Assembly: GCA_937879875.1 (NCBI GenBank)
Contig: CALFMN010000254.1
Span: forward strand, 1 to 32,204
DNA: 32,204 bases
Source: an uncultured Chloroflexota bacterium
GTDB lineage: Bacteria; Chloroflexota; Dehalococcoidia; CAUJGQ01
Direction of reading: 5' to 3'
In this document: in pieces, positions 1-7,977 of the stretch
How positions within the stretch are numbered: position 1 is the stretch's first letter
Layout: each line of letters opens with the position of its first letter
Program-made: the position numbers and the translations under genes
The notes under the pieces: model-generated
Database searches by the model: none
Told to the model about the DNA's origin: nothing
What the model saw: the letters and a program-made list of their open reading frames with translations, nothing else

Positions 1-2
1 AC

Positions 3-410
3 ACCCAGCTGATCGTGCAGGACGGCGACAGCCGGCGCGTCGACCTGGGCGACGCCGCGGTGGATCCCGCCGATCATCGTCACTTTCACGTCTCGGTCCA
101 GCCGAACCTCGCACCCGGCCGCTACGTTGTAACCTTCAAAACGATGGAAGAGGCGGGCTACGATCCGGACGGCGGCCAGTTCGCCTTTTACGTGCGAGTG
201 CAGCCCACCGCGGCCGACCGCGCCGCCGACGCCATACTCACGCTGACCCTGCCGGACGACGGCGGTAACATTTCTGGCTACCAACGCGGCATCGTCGAAG
301 GACTGCTGACCGCCGTGATCATCATCCCGGTCGCGGGCTGGTACGTGATCCGCCGCCGGCGGCACGGTTCGGGCGGCGAGCCGCTCTTGCCCGGTGCGGA
401 GGGTGGTTGA
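3..410 (+). CDS. CopC-like copper-binding domain protein, C-terminal part (5' end outside window)
   Basis: The frame is open from the window edge, so the N-terminus is missing and the true start is unknown. About 135 residues are visible. They contain the last strands of a CopC-type beta-sandwich: a region with PNLAPGRYVVTFKTMEEAG followed by DPDGGQFAFYV, which resembles the 'Y-x-V-x-W...DGHP-x-x-G-x-F-x-F-x-V' ending of CopC/YcnJ domains. A hydrophobic segment near residues 97-112 and an Arg-rich stop-transfer follow, so the domain should sit outside the membrane on a C-terminal anchor. CopC proteins bind copper in the periplasm or at the cell surface. The N-terminal His ligands lie outside the window and cannot be checked. 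The gene ends 33 bases before a thioredoxin-like lipoprotein gene on the same strand and is probably co-transcribed with it. The family call is by pattern only. Confidence 0.65.
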   Translation, partial: TQLIVQDGDSRRVDLGDAAVDPADHRHFHVSVQPNLAPGRYVVTFKTMEEAGYDPDGGQFAFYVRVQPTAADRAADAILTLTLPDDGGNISGYQRGIVEGLLTAVIIIPVAGWYVIRRRRHGSGGEPLLPGAEGG

Positions 411-443
411 CACGGGCGGCGCCAGCCGAAACGGCGGACACGA

Positions 444-1031
444 GTGACGACGCCATCGAACGAGCGATGTGGCCGAGTCCGGCGCCGCGGCCAGGCAGCG
501 GCCGGTGTGCTCCTCGGCATCCTCTGCCTGGCGCTGGCGGGATGCGGCGCCAGGGCGAGCCCGACGGCAACGCCGATCGTCGCGTCCGGACCGGGAGCAC
601 CCGCGCTGGGCAGGCCGGCGCCGGACTTTTCCCTGCGCGCCGCCGACGGCCGCGGCCTCAGCCTGTCCGGGCTGCGCGGCAAGGTCGTGCTGGTGAACTT
701 CTGGGCGACCTGGTGCGAGCCGTGCAAGCGCGAGCTGCCGGCGATCGACGCGGTTCAGCAGCAGCTTGGTCCGCGCGGCTTTCAGGCACTGGGAGTGGAC
801 TACGCCGATCAGGATGACGTGGTGGAACGCTTCGCCGCCGCCCAGCGGCTCAGTTTTCCGTTGCTGGAAGACAGCATCGGCCGCATCGGCAGTGTCTACC
901 GGCTGCTCGGCGTGCCCACGAGTTACCTGATCGATCGCGACGGTGTCCTGCGGGCGATCCACGCCGGGCCATACACCCGGCAAGAATTGATGAAAGCGGT
1001 GAACGGTATGCTGGGCGCGGCCGGGCAGTGA
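444..1031 (+). CDS. TlpA/ResA-like thioredoxin-fold lipoprotein
   Basis: This is a 195-residue exported thiol-disulfide protein. Residues 17-34 form a lipoprotein signal ending in the lipobox LALAGC, so Cys34 should be lipidated and the protein anchored to the outer face of the membrane. An AhpC/TSA-redoxin domain follows from about residue 55 (PAPDFSL) with the active-site motif WCEPC at 90-94 and a cis-proline region GVPTSYLID. TlpA and ResA proteins keep cytochrome c haem-binding cysteines, or the CuA cysteines of oxidase subunit II, reduced. Its position between a CopC-like gene and an SCO gene fits such a job in oxidase maturation. The start is GTG; no ATG in frame gives the signal peptide. 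The gap to the SCO gene is 21 bases, so the two are probably in one operon. The fold assignment is firm, the exact substrate is inferred. Confidence 0.9.
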   Translation: MTTPSNERCGRVRRRGQAAAGVLLGILCLALAGCGARASPTATPIVASGPGAPALGRPAPDFSLRAADGRGLSLSGLRGKVVLVNFWATWCEPCKRELPAIDAVQQQLGPRGFQALGVDYADQDDVVERFAAAQRLSFPLLEDSIGRIGSVYRLLGVPTSYLIDRDGVLRAIHAGPYTRQELMKAVNGMLGAAGQ

Positions 1032-1052
1032 CGGGAGACGGAAGGGCGGAAT

Positions 1053-1673
1053 ATGGACGGGCGCCGGGCCCTGTTTCTTACCGCGTTGGCGGTGGCGCTG
1101 GCGGTGGGCGCCGCCTGCGCCAGCGGCGCGAAGCTGAGCGGCACGCCGCTGCACGAGACGGCGGCGCCGGATTTCACGCTGCACACGGCGGACGGGCAGC
1201 CGTTCCGGCTCAGCGATCTGCGCGGCAAGACGGTGGTGCTCACCTTTCTCTACACGCACTGCCCCGATGTCTGCCCGGCGATCGCCGGCCGGCTCGCGCA
1301 GGCGAATCAGCGGCTTGGCAAGCGCGCGGATCGGGTCGCCTTTGTCTCCGTGAGCGTGGACCCCGAGGGCGATACGCCGGCGAGCGTGGCCGATTTCACC
1401 CAGGAACACGGTCTCGCGGCGCTGGGCGAGCGCTGGCGCTACGCGATTGGCACGCGCCTTGAGCTGGCGCCTGTCTGGCAGGCGTATGGCATCGGCGCCA
1501 GCCCGCAGCCGGCGGCGCTGAGCGCCCTGCGTCCGGACCCCAACGGCCCGCCGATCATCGACCACAATTCGGTGCTGTACCTGATCGACGCGAGGGGCCG
1601 CGAGCGCACGCTGCTCGATCAGGATGTCACGGTTGACATCCTCGTGAGCGACCTGCGGCAGATCGCGAACTGA
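1053..1673 (+). CDS. SCO1/SenC/PrrC family copper chaperone
   Basis: This 206-residue protein has an N-terminal signal with a possible lipobox (AVGAAC, Cys22) and then a thioredoxin-like SCO domain. The copper-binding motif CPDVCP (Cys70 and Cys74) and the distal histidine in PIIDHNSVLYLID (His171) are all present, which is the complete Cu ligand set of SCO proteins. The family delivers copper to, or reduces, the CuA centre of cytochrome c oxidase subunit II. A clear ribosome-binding site (GGAAGGGCGGA) precedes the ATG. It follows the TlpA-like gene closely. The oxidase genes start 1.2 kb downstream after a convergent gene, so they are linked in function but probably not in one transcript. 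Confidence 0.93.
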   Translation: MDGRRALFLTALAVALAVGAACASGAKLSGTPLHETAAPDFTLHTADGQPFRLSDLRGKTVVLTFLYTHCPDVCPAIAGRLAQANQRLGKRADRVAFVSVSVDPEGDTPASVADFTQEHGLAALGERWRYAIGTRLELAPVWQAYGIGASPQPAALSALRPDPNGPPIIDHNSVLYLIDARGRERTLLDQDVTVDILVSDLRQIAN

Positions 1674-1702
1674 GCCAGACCGCATGGCACTGCCGGGCGC
1701 GG

Positions 1703-1953
1703 GGCACCTAACCCTGACCTGGCTGAAGCCAGGTCTGTCCCTTCCCGAGCCGGGAAGGGACTTCTGGAGCGTTCCAGAGACCGTGCGACGGCGGCGGGGC
1801 TGGGGTGTCCTCGCGGGACGTGCGGAGGGCTCGTCTCCTGCCCGATCGCGTGTCCTCGAACCGTAACCCTTCCCCTGTGGGGCCAGGGCGCAGCGCAACC
1901 GTCGGAGACTTCCCATGACAGCTTTGGTGCCAGCCAAAGCGGGGTTAGGCGCC
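1703..1953. repeat. Candidate inverted-repeat-bounded intergenic element
   Basis: The 12-mer GGCACCTAACCC (1703-1714) reappears inverted as GGGTTAGGCGCC (1942-1953), with 11 of 12 positions matching. Between them lie several hairpins, including three in tandem at 1716-1778 and one at 1921-1940 (GCTTTGG/CCAAAGC). There is no coding potential that I trust. The arrangement could be a miniature inverted-repeat element or a structured convergent terminator. I saw no target-site duplication. The whole gap between the SCO gene and the convergent gene holds little else. Confidence 0.35.
1716..1778. terminator. Three tandem hairpins between convergent genes
   Basis: Three perfect stems follow each other almost without spacing: 1716-1723/1728-1735 (8 bp, loop TGAA), 1737-1747/1751-1761 (11 bp, GTCCCTTCCCG with loop AGC) and 1763-1768/1773-1778 (6 bp, loop GCGT). 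They lie 43 bases after the SCO stop codon and upstream of the convergent gene's 3' end. A two-way terminator is the simplest role. No T-run follows, so intrinsic termination is not certain. Confidence 0.45.
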
Positions 1954-1980
1954 TCAGCAGTTTGCCGGAGAATCCGCGCG

Positions 1981-2499
1981 CTACTCCGATGCGGCGGGTG
2001 CCTTTTCGCCTTCCGCGGCTGGAGGTTCGGCCTGGGCGGCAGCGGGCGCAGCGGCTGCTGCGGCCGTCACCTGCGCGGGCGGAACAGGTTTCGCGGGCGG
2101 CTCGGGGGGCGCCGGCCAGCGCGCCTCGGTTTCGGGATACAGAAAGTCCGGCGCAGCGCCGACGGGCACCTCGCGCTCGACCCAGCGCTCCAGCAGATCG
2201 GCAATCTCATGCGCGATCGCGGCCATGCGCGGCTCGTCTTCGGCAATCGAGGTCACGAGCAGGTTGGCAATCGTCTGCTCCAGATTCTGCAGCCAGGTGG
2301 CGCTCACGGGCACGCGCAGCACGTCGCGGTCGCCATCCGCAGCGATCGTTGCGCTGCTGAGGCGAACGGTGATGCCATAATCGCGGCGCGTCTCCGCCGT
2401 TGCGCTCTGGATCTCCTTGTTCAGCTCGTCGCGCAGCTTGTACCAGTGGCGCTGCACGCCAAGGTCGATCCAGTCCGTGCTGCCGTGCGCGTCTGCCAT
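1981..2499 (-). CDS. Hypothetical protein with Ala/Pro-rich tail
   Basis: I do not recognise a family. The chosen ATG gives 172 residues beginning MADAHGSTDW. A GAGGAA ribosome-binding site lies just upstream, and a good promoter (2539-2567) lies 40 bases further up; the longer open frame upstream is Arg-rich and looks untranslated. Residues 1 to about 120 look folded and mixed alpha/beta, with repeated amphipathic helices (LRDELNKEIQSAT, LEQTIANLLVTSIAED, EIADLLERWVER) and few cysteines. From about residue 130 the sequence turns into a low-complexity Ala/Pro/Glu tail, probably disordered. No signal peptide or membrane segment is visible. It is transcribed away from the oxidase genes, convergent with the SCO gene. 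Sharing a divergent promoter region with the oxidase subunit II gene could mean joint control, but this is inference. Confidence 0.7.
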   Translation of the reverse strand: MADAHGSTDWIDLGVQRHWYKLRDELNKEIQSATAETRRDYGITVRLSSATIAADGDRDVLRVPVSATWLQNLEQTIANLLVTSIAEDEPRMAAIAHEIADLLERWVEREVPVGAAPDFLYPETEARWPAPPEPPAKPVPPAQVTAAAAAAPAAAQAEPPAAEGEKAPAASE

Positions 2500-2538
2500 C
2501 CGCGTTCCTCTCGCACCTCGCCGGGCGTGCCTGGTTCG

Positions 2539-2567
2539 AGTACACCGTATCCGTGATTGAGTGTCAA
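2539..2567 (-). promoter_or_regulatory. Sigma-70-like promoter for the unknown minus-strand gene
   Basis: On the minus strand a perfect TTGACA (2562-2567) is followed after exactly 17 bases by TGTACT (2539-2544), which matches TATAAT at four of six positions. The predicted transcript would start about 30 bases before the ATG at 2499. The -35 box is part of an inverted repeat shared with the promoter on the other strand. Confidence 0.6.
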
Positions 2568-2639
2568 CGCGCCTCCGGCGCCGCCGCGCGCTCGTCAGAG
2601 CCAGGCGCCGCCCGGCGCTCGCCCGCCGGACCAACGCGC

Positions 2640-2669
2640 TTGACACTACGATTCAGCGATTCCTAGACT
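2640..2669 (+). promoter_or_regulatory. Sigma-70-like promoter for the oxidase operon
   Basis: A perfect TTGACA (2640-2645) is followed after 18 bases by TAGACT (2664-2669), four of six matches to TATAAT. Transcription from here would enter ctaC with a leader of about 210 bases. The rest of this GC-rich leader (2670-2886) shows no gene or motif I can name. Confidence 0.5.
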
Positions 2670-2886
2670 GTCGCTGACCGGTCCCGCCTGGGCGTCGGCG
2701 GCTACGGCTCGCCCACGCGGCGACCGCGGCGGGACTCCGCAGGCAGGACGCCGCGTGTCGCGGCCGGCCCCGCGCTCGACCACCCCTGAGCGCCGGTACG
2801 ACCACTTGCGCCACCGAAGTACGACGCGCGGGCGACCGGGCTGCACCCCCGCACGACACCAGACTGGTTCGGGGTTTGGAGTGGCT

Positions 2887-3960
2887 ATGGGATCGCGGAC
2901 ACGCCTGCTGCGGCGCCTCTTCGCCGGCGCGCTGCTGCTCCTGACGCTGATCGCGGCGACCGCCTGCTGGGGCAGCAGCAATCCGCAGGACACGCTCGCG
3001 CCGCGCGGCCCCGTGGCGCACGATCAGAAGGCGCTCTTCTATCCCGCGTTCTGGATCGCGGTGATCGTCTTCTTTCTCGTCGAAGGGTTGCTGGTCTACG
3101 CGATCATCCACTTCCGCCATCGCCGCGGCGACCCCGAAGACCGTCTCGTGAAGCAGGTGCACGGCAACACGCGCATCGAGATCGCCTGGACGCTGGCGCC
3201 GACGCTGCTGCTCGCCTTCCTCGCCATTCCCACCGTTGCCACGGTCTACAACCTTGAGCCCAAGAAGACGGCCGACTCGATCCAGGTCAACGTGATCGGC
3301 CACCAGTGGTGGTGGGAGTTCCAGTACACGGACTACGCCGATCCGAGTACGCCCTCCAAATTCCTTACCACGGCGAACGAGTTGCATGTGCCCGTCGGCC
3401 GGCGTGTCAATATCACGCTGGGGTCCGTTGACGTCATTCATGCCTTTTTCGTGCCGTCGCTGGCGGGCCAGTTGGATGCTGTGCCTGGACATCACAACCA
3501 GATGTGGCTGCAGGCCGACCACACCGGCACCTATCTCGGCCAGTGCACCCAGTTCTGCGGCTCGTCGCACGCTTTTATGCGGTTTCGCGTGATCGCCGAC
3601 GACGACTTCGACGGTTGGATCGCGAGCCAGAAGGCGCCGCCGGTGGCGCCCACCGCGGCAACACAGGCCGGCGCCACGCTGTTTGCGACGAAAACGTTCC
3701 AGAATCCCGGCCACAAAGCGGGCGCCTGTTTCGCCTGCCACTCGGTCAACACGGTCACTCAGGGCAATGTGGGGCCGAACCTCACCCACTTCGCCAGCCG
3801 CTCGACCTTCGCCGGTGCGTCGCTGGACCGCACGCCGGAAAACATCGCCAAATGGCTGCGCGACCCGCAGGCCGTCAAGCCCGATGCGATTATGCCCAAC
3901 CTCGGCCTCAGCGACCAGGAAATTAACGACCTCGTCGCGTATCTTGAAAGCCTGAAGTAG
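2887..3960 (+). CDS. ctaC: Cytochrome c oxidase subunit II with fused cytochrome c (caa3 type)
   Basis: This 357-residue subunit accepts electrons and passes them through CuA to subunit I. The start is the ATG with GGAG five bases upstream; an open frame reaches back to 2755 but looks like leader. A lipoprotein signal ends at Cys27 (LIAATAC). Two membrane helices lie near 52-75 and 98-121. The CuA domain contains the aromatic patch GHQWWWEFQY (138-147) and ligands His185, Cys220, Cys224, His228 and Met231 in CTQFCGSSHAFM. A Gln sits between the cysteines where Glu is usual; that residue binds copper through its backbone carbonyl, so function need not suffer. Residues 259-357 form a class I cytochrome c domain with CFACH (281-285) as haem site and Met336 (IMPNLG) as likely axial ligand. 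The fusion defines a caa3-type enzyme. It is first in a tight gene run with ctaD-ctaE-ctaF-ctaG. Confidence 0.96.
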   Translation: MGSRTRLLRRLFAGALLLLTLIAATACWGSSNPQDTLAPRGPVAHDQKALFYPAFWIAVIVFFLVEGLLVYAIIHFRHRRGDPEDRLVKQVHGNTRIEIAWTLAPTLLLAFLAIPTVATVYNLEPKKTADSIQVNVIGHQWWWEFQYTDYADPSTPSKFLTTANELHVPVGRRVNITLGSVDVIHAFFVPSLAGQLDAVPGHHNQMWLQADHTGTYLGQCTQFCGSSHAFMRFRVIADDDFDGWIASQKAPPVAPTAATQAGATLFATKTFQNPGHKAGACFACHSVNTVTQGNVGPNLTHFASRSTFAGASLDRTPENIAKWLRDPQAVKPDAIMPNLGLSDQEINDLVAYLESLK

Positions 3961-4035
3961 CGTAGATCCGAGCGCCCGCGGCCCGAAGCCGCCCGGCGCG
4001 ACAACCCCGGCGAGCGCAGCGCGAAGGAGCGCAGC

Positions 4036-5895
4036 ATGGCAACCATCGCCCGACCACTGCCCGGCGCCATGCCGCGGCCGAGCTTCGGCCGCACGATCTG
4101 GGGCATCATGACCACGGTCGATCACAAGAAGATCGGCCTGATGTATCTGACCACGTCGCTGTTCTTCTTTTTGGTCGGCGGCGTCGAGGCGCTGGCGATC
4201 CGTACCCAGCTCGCCCGGCCGGACCAGCACCTGTACAGCGCCGAGACGTATAACGCGCTGTTCACGATGCACGGCACGACGATGATCTTCCTCGTCGTCA
4301 TGCCGATGGGCGTCGCCTTCTTCAACTTCATTGTGCCGCTGCAGATCGGCGCCCGCGACGTGGCCTTCCCCCGCCTGAACGCGCTCAGCTACTGGCTCTA
4401 TCTCTTCGGCGCGATCCTGATCAACACCGGCTGGTTCGTGGGCGCGGCACCCGACGACGGCTGGTTCGGCTACGCAAACCTGACCACGCTCGCGTACTCG
4501 CCGGGCCACAACCAGGACTTCTGGTTCGCCGGCCTGCAGATTCTCGGCGTCGCCTCGCTGATCGGCGCGCTGAACTTCGCGGTGACGATCCTCAACCTGC
4601 GCGCCCCGGGCATGCGGCTGATGCGCATGCCCGTGTTCGTCTGGATGACGCTGGTGACGTCGGCGCTGCTGATCCTGGCGCTGCCCGTGATCACGGTCGC
4701 GCTGATCGAGCTGATGTTCGACCGCCAGTTCGCCACGAACTTCTTCAACGTGAACAAGGGCGGCGACCCGGTGCTCTGGCAGCATCTCTTCTGGCTGTTC
4801 GGGCATCCGGAAGTCTACATCATGATCTTACCGGCGATGGGTATCGTCAGCGAGATCTTACCGACGTTCTCGCGCAAGCCGCTGTTCGGCTATCCGGTGG
4901 TCGTGTTCTCCGGCGTGGCGATCGGCTTCATGTCCTGGGGCGTGTGGGCGCACCACATGTTCACCACGGGCCTCGGGGCCACGGCAAACTCCGCCTTCGC
5001 CGTGAGCACGATGCTGATCGCCGTGCCCACGGGCGTGAAGATCTTCAACTGGGTGTTCACCGTCTGGGGCGGCGACGTGCGTCTGAAAACGCCGTTCTAC
5101 TTCGCCATCGGCTTCGTCGCCATGTTCATCATCGGCGGGCTGAGCGGTGTGACGCACGCGCTCGTGCCTTCGGACGCCGAGCAACACCAGACCTACTACA
5201 TCGTGGCGCACTTCCACTACGTGCTGTTCGGCGGCGCGATCTTCGGCCTCTTCGGCGGCATCTACTACTGGTTCCCGAAGATGACCGGCCGCATGCTCAG
5301 CGAGAAGATCGGCCTCACCCACTTCTGGCTGATGTTGATCGGCTTCAACATGACCTTCGGGCCGTTCCACATGCTCGGCCTCGACGGCATGCCGCGCCGC
5401 ATCTACACCTATCCCACCGACCGCGGCTGGGGCTTCTGGAACATGGTCTCGACGATCGGCGCCTTTACGATCGCGCTGTCGATCCTGATCTTCCTGATCA
5501 ACGTCGTCGTCTCGCTGCGCAAGCAGCCCGACGCTGGCGAAGACCCCTGGGACGCGCGCACGCTGGAGTGGACGATTCCGTCCCCGCCGCCGGAGTACAA
5601 CTTCGCGAAGATCCCGGTGGTGCAGGCGCGCGATCCGCTCTGGCATCAGAAGCTGCTGCGCCGCTACATGGCGCCCCGCGCCGAGACGATCGGCGAACAG
5701 AAGGTCGAAGAGGAGCCCGGCCACATCCACATGCCCAGCCCCTCGTATTATCCGCTGATCACGGCGCTCGGCCTGCCAATCATGATGTACGGGATCATTT
5801 ACCAGTCCGATAACAAGGGGCTGTGGGGAGTGGTTGGCGCGGGCGTGATCGTCCTGCTGCTCGGCGCGTTCGGCTGGGCGACGGAGCCGACGTAG
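4036..5895 (+). CDS. ctaD: Cytochrome c oxidase subunit I
   Basis: This is the catalytic haem-copper subunit, 619 residues, which reduces oxygen to water and pumps protons. The ligands are visible: His79 and His394 for haem a, His392 for haem a3, and His257, His306 and His307 for CuB. His257 lies in FGHPEVY, with Tyr261 as the cross-linked tyrosine. Glu259 in the same motif marks the A1-type D-channel, and the ARDVAFPRLNALSYW stretch near residue 106 matches the D-channel entrance. About twelve core helices are followed by a hydrophilic loop (about 500-570) and two further C-terminal helices, giving a length like Bacillus ctaD (about 620). AAGGAG precedes the ATG at good distance. It lies 75 bases after ctaC and 54 bases before ctaE. 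Confidence 0.98.
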   Translation: MATIARPLPGAMPRPSFGRTIWGIMTTVDHKKIGLMYLTTSLFFFLVGGVEALAIRTQLARPDQHLYSAETYNALFTMHGTTMIFLVVMPMGVAFFNFIVPLQIGARDVAFPRLNALSYWLYLFGAILINTGWFVGAAPDDGWFGYANLTTLAYSPGHNQDFWFAGLQILGVASLIGALNFAVTILNLRAPGMRLMRMPVFVWMTLVTSALLILALPVITVALIELMFDRQFATNFFNVNKGGDPVLWQHLFWLFGHPEVYIMILPAMGIVSEILPTFSRKPLFGYPVVVFSGVAIGFMSWGVWAHHMFTTGLGATANSAFAVSTMLIAVPTGVKIFNWVFTVWGGDVRLKTPFYFAIGFVAMFIIGGLSGVTHALVPSDAEQHQTYYIVAHFHYVLFGGAIFGLFGGIYYWFPKMTGRMLSEKIGLTHFWLMLIGFNMTFGPFHMLGLDGMPRRIYTYPTDRGWGFWNMVSTIGAFTIALSILIFLINVVVSLRKQPDAGEDPWDARTLEWTIPSPPPEYNFAKIPVVQARDPLWHQKLLRRYMAPRAETIGEQKVEEEPGHIHMPSPSYYPLITALGLPIMMYGIIYQSDNKGLWGVVGAGVIVLLLGAFGWATEPT

Positions 5896-5949
5896 GCGAG
5901 GCTGCCGCATGCGGGGCGGCATCAAGGCTGGGATCTGGAGTAGGCGAAC

Positions 5950-6552
5950 GTGAATGAAGCGGCGGTGGCAACGCACGTCGAGCAGACGGCGACCGGATAC
6001 GACAACCGAAAACTGTTCATGTGGATCTTCCTTGCATCGGAGTGCATGTTCTTCGGCTCGCTGATCGCCACCTACTTGCTCTACCGCGGCCGCAGCATCG
6101 ATCCGCCGTATCCGGGGAACGGGTTCACCTACAACATTCCCTACACCTCCGTCAGCTCGTTCGTGCTGCTGATGAGCAGCCTGACGATGGTGCTGGCGCT
6201 CTCCGCGATTCAGCGCGGCGATCAACGCGCCCTGCGCGTCTGGTTGCTGGCGACGGCCTTTCTGGGTTGTACCTTCATCGGCGGACAGGCGTTCGAGTTC
6301 ACGTCTTTTGTACAGAAAGGCGTGACGCTGAAGCAGAACCTGTTCGGCACGACGTTCTTCGTGCTCACGGGCTTCCACGGCGCCCACGTCACCGTCGGCG
6401 TGCTGATGCTGCTGTCGCTGTTCGCCCTGTCGATGCGCGGCAAGCTGCCGCAGTCGAGCAGCCTCAACGTGGAGCTGGTTGGGCTCTACTGGCACTTCGT
6501 CGACGTGGTGTGGATCGTGATCTTCACGCTCATCTACCTGGTGAAGGTCTAG
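5950..6552 (+). CDS. ctaE: Cytochrome c oxidase subunit III
   Basis: This 200-residue protein has about five membrane helices and is the short bacterial form of subunit III, lacking the first two helices of the mitochondrial type. The signature GTTFFVLTGFHGAHVTVGVL and the C-terminal YWHFVDVVWIVIFTLIYLV are diagnostic. Subunit III stabilises subunit I and supports sustained proton pumping. The start is GTG, preceded by CTGGAG about nine bases upstream; this agrees with the short cytoplasmic N-terminus of the family. It sits between ctaD and ctaF in the same direction. Confidence 0.96.
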   Translation: MNEAAVATHVEQTATGYDNRKLFMWIFLASECMFFGSLIATYLLYRGRSIDPPYPGNGFTYNIPYTSVSSFVLLMSSLTMVLALSAIQRGDQRALRVWLLATAFLGCTFIGGQAFEFTSFVQKGVTLKQNLFGTTFFVLTGFHGAHVTVGVLMLLSLFALSMRGKLPQSSSLNVELVGLYWHFVDVVWIVIFTLIYLVKV

Positions 6553-6638
6553 GCAGCCCCGCCACTGTCCGCGAGGCTGAACGCAGAACCGCTGCCCGGC
6601 GGCGCTGAACGTCGCGGGAGGCAGCCCGGAGAGGCTGA

Positions 6639-6974
6639 ATGGAGCGCCCGGCAACCACGCAACCACGCTTCCCGCGCCTCGTGCGCCGCGTCGAGCCGCA
6701 TCACGCGCCCGGTCAGTTGGAGTACGTGCGCATCGCCGTCTTCCTGGCGATCCTGACGGCGCTCGAAGTGATCGTCTACTATCCTGGCTGGCCGAAGACA
6801 CCCAAGATCGTGCTGTTTGTCATCCTGGCGGCGGTGAAGTTCGCCACGGTCGCGGCTTTCTTCATGCATTTGAAGTTCGACGGCAGGTTGCTGGCGATCG
6901 TGTTCAGCACCGGCATGGCCCTGGCGGGATCGGCGTTCCTCGTCGCCATCGTCACGATCCATGCAATGAACTGA
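6639..6974 (+). CDS. ctaF: Cytochrome c oxidase subunit IV (prokaryotic type)
   Basis: A 111-residue protein with three predicted helices (about 29-47, 54-77, 83-108). The central stretch KIVLFVILAAVKFATVAAFFMHLKFD is typical of bacterial subunit IV (COX4_pro/CtaF). It is a small structural subunit of aa3/caa3 oxidases. The N-terminal 27 residues are polar and Arg/Pro-rich. A GGAGAGG ribosome-binding site precedes the ATG. Its place after ctaE is the usual one. Confidence 0.9.
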   Translation: MERPATTQPRFPRLVRRVEPHHAPGQLEYVRIAVFLAILTALEVIVYYPGWPKTPKIVLFVILAAVKFATVAAFFMHLKFDGRLLAIVFSTGMALAGSAFLVAIVTIHAMN

Positions 6975-7044
6975 GCCGCCCGCGCCATGAGTTGATTCGA
7001 GCAGTACGCGCCGGCAGCGCCCGGTCTGAAGGGCCGGCAGGACA

Positions 7045-7923
7045 ATGGACTGGCAACTGCATCCCGACGTTCTGTTCTGGATGGCCCTGCTGGAGGGCGG
7101 CTACCTCGTGCTCATGCGCCGGGGGGCGCGCCGCCATCCGGGAGAGTGCAGCGTCTCACGCCGGCAGCTGTATACCTATTCGCTCGGCGTGTTCGTACTC
7201 TGGGTGGCCGCGGGCACGCCGATCCATGACTACGGCGAGCGCTATCTGTTCAGCGTGCACATGATCGAGCATCTGCTGATCACGATGGTCGGTGCGCCGC
7301 TGCTGCTGCTCGGCACGCCGGGCTGGATGCTGCGGCCGCTGCTGACGAAGCGCTACGTCTTGCCCGTCGCGCGGCTGCTCACGTTCCCGATCGTGGCGAT
7401 CGTCATTTTCAATGTGACGACTCTGCTGACGCACATGCCGCCCTTTATGAACTTCGTCCTGGAGAACCACCCCTACCACTTTCTGGCGCACATCGCGCTG
7501 TTCGCCACGGCGCTGCTGATGTGGTGGCCGGTGTTCAGCCCGCTGCCCGAGCTGCCGCGGCTGCACTTCAGCGGACAGTTCATCTACCTGTTCGTGCAGT
7601 CGCTGGTGCCCTCGATCATCGCTTCTTTCATGACGTTCGGATCGACCGTTCTGTACGGGTTCTACGAGCATGTGCCGCGGCGCTGGGGGCTTTCGCCCAT
7701 CGACGACCAGGTGCTGGCCGGCCTGATCATGAAGTTGTCCGGCGGCGCGATTATCTTCGGATTGATGGCCGTCGTCTTCTTTCGCTGGTACAACCAGGAG
7801 CAGCGCGAGCATCCGGACGCGCTCGAAGCGCTGGATGCGCGCGGCGGGCTGCCGCCCGAGCTGAGCTGGGACGAGATCGAGACCGAATTGCAGCGCATGG
7901 GCCTCACGCAGTCTCGCCGTTGA
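7045..7923 (+). CDS. ctaG: Cytochrome c oxidase assembly factor CtaG (caa3 type)
   Basis: This 292-residue protein has about seven membrane helices and matches the caa3_CtaG family known from Bacillus ctaG, which is needed to assemble active caa3 oxidase, probably through copper insertion. Visible family features are the early helix with LFWMALLEGGYLVL, the motif HMIEHLLITMVGAPLLLLG (His residues in a membrane segment), a second His pair around ENHPYHFLAHIALF and a final helix ending FFRWYNQEQ. A hydrophilic tail of about 40 residues follows. It is not related to the Cox11-type protein also called CtaG in proteobacteria. AGGA precedes the ATG. The gene is 54 bases upstream of the twin-cupredoxin gene, which therefore appears to belong to the oxidase operon. 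Confidence 0.93.
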   Translation: MDWQLHPDVLFWMALLEGGYLVLMRRGARRHPGECSVSRRQLYTYSLGVFVLWVAAGTPIHDYGERYLFSVHMIEHLLITMVGAPLLLLGTPGWMLRPLLTKRYVLPVARLLTFPIVAIVIFNVTTLLTHMPPFMNFVLENHPYHFLAHIALFATALLMWWPVFSPLPELPRLHFSGQFIYLFVQSLVPSIIASFMTFGSTVLYGFYEHVPRRWGLSPIDDQVLAGLIMKLSGGAIIFGLMAVVFFRWYNQEQREHPDALEALDARGGLPPELSWDEIETELQRMGLTQSRR

Positions 7924-7977
7924 CGCGGGCCGCGTGGTGAACTGAGCGGACGTCACCGAGACGGAGGCGAGAACCCG

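Noticed and set aside
1684..1866. 60-codon open frame after the SCO gene
   Set aside because: It is made of the tandem hairpins, has no ribosome-binding site, and its residues look arbitrary.
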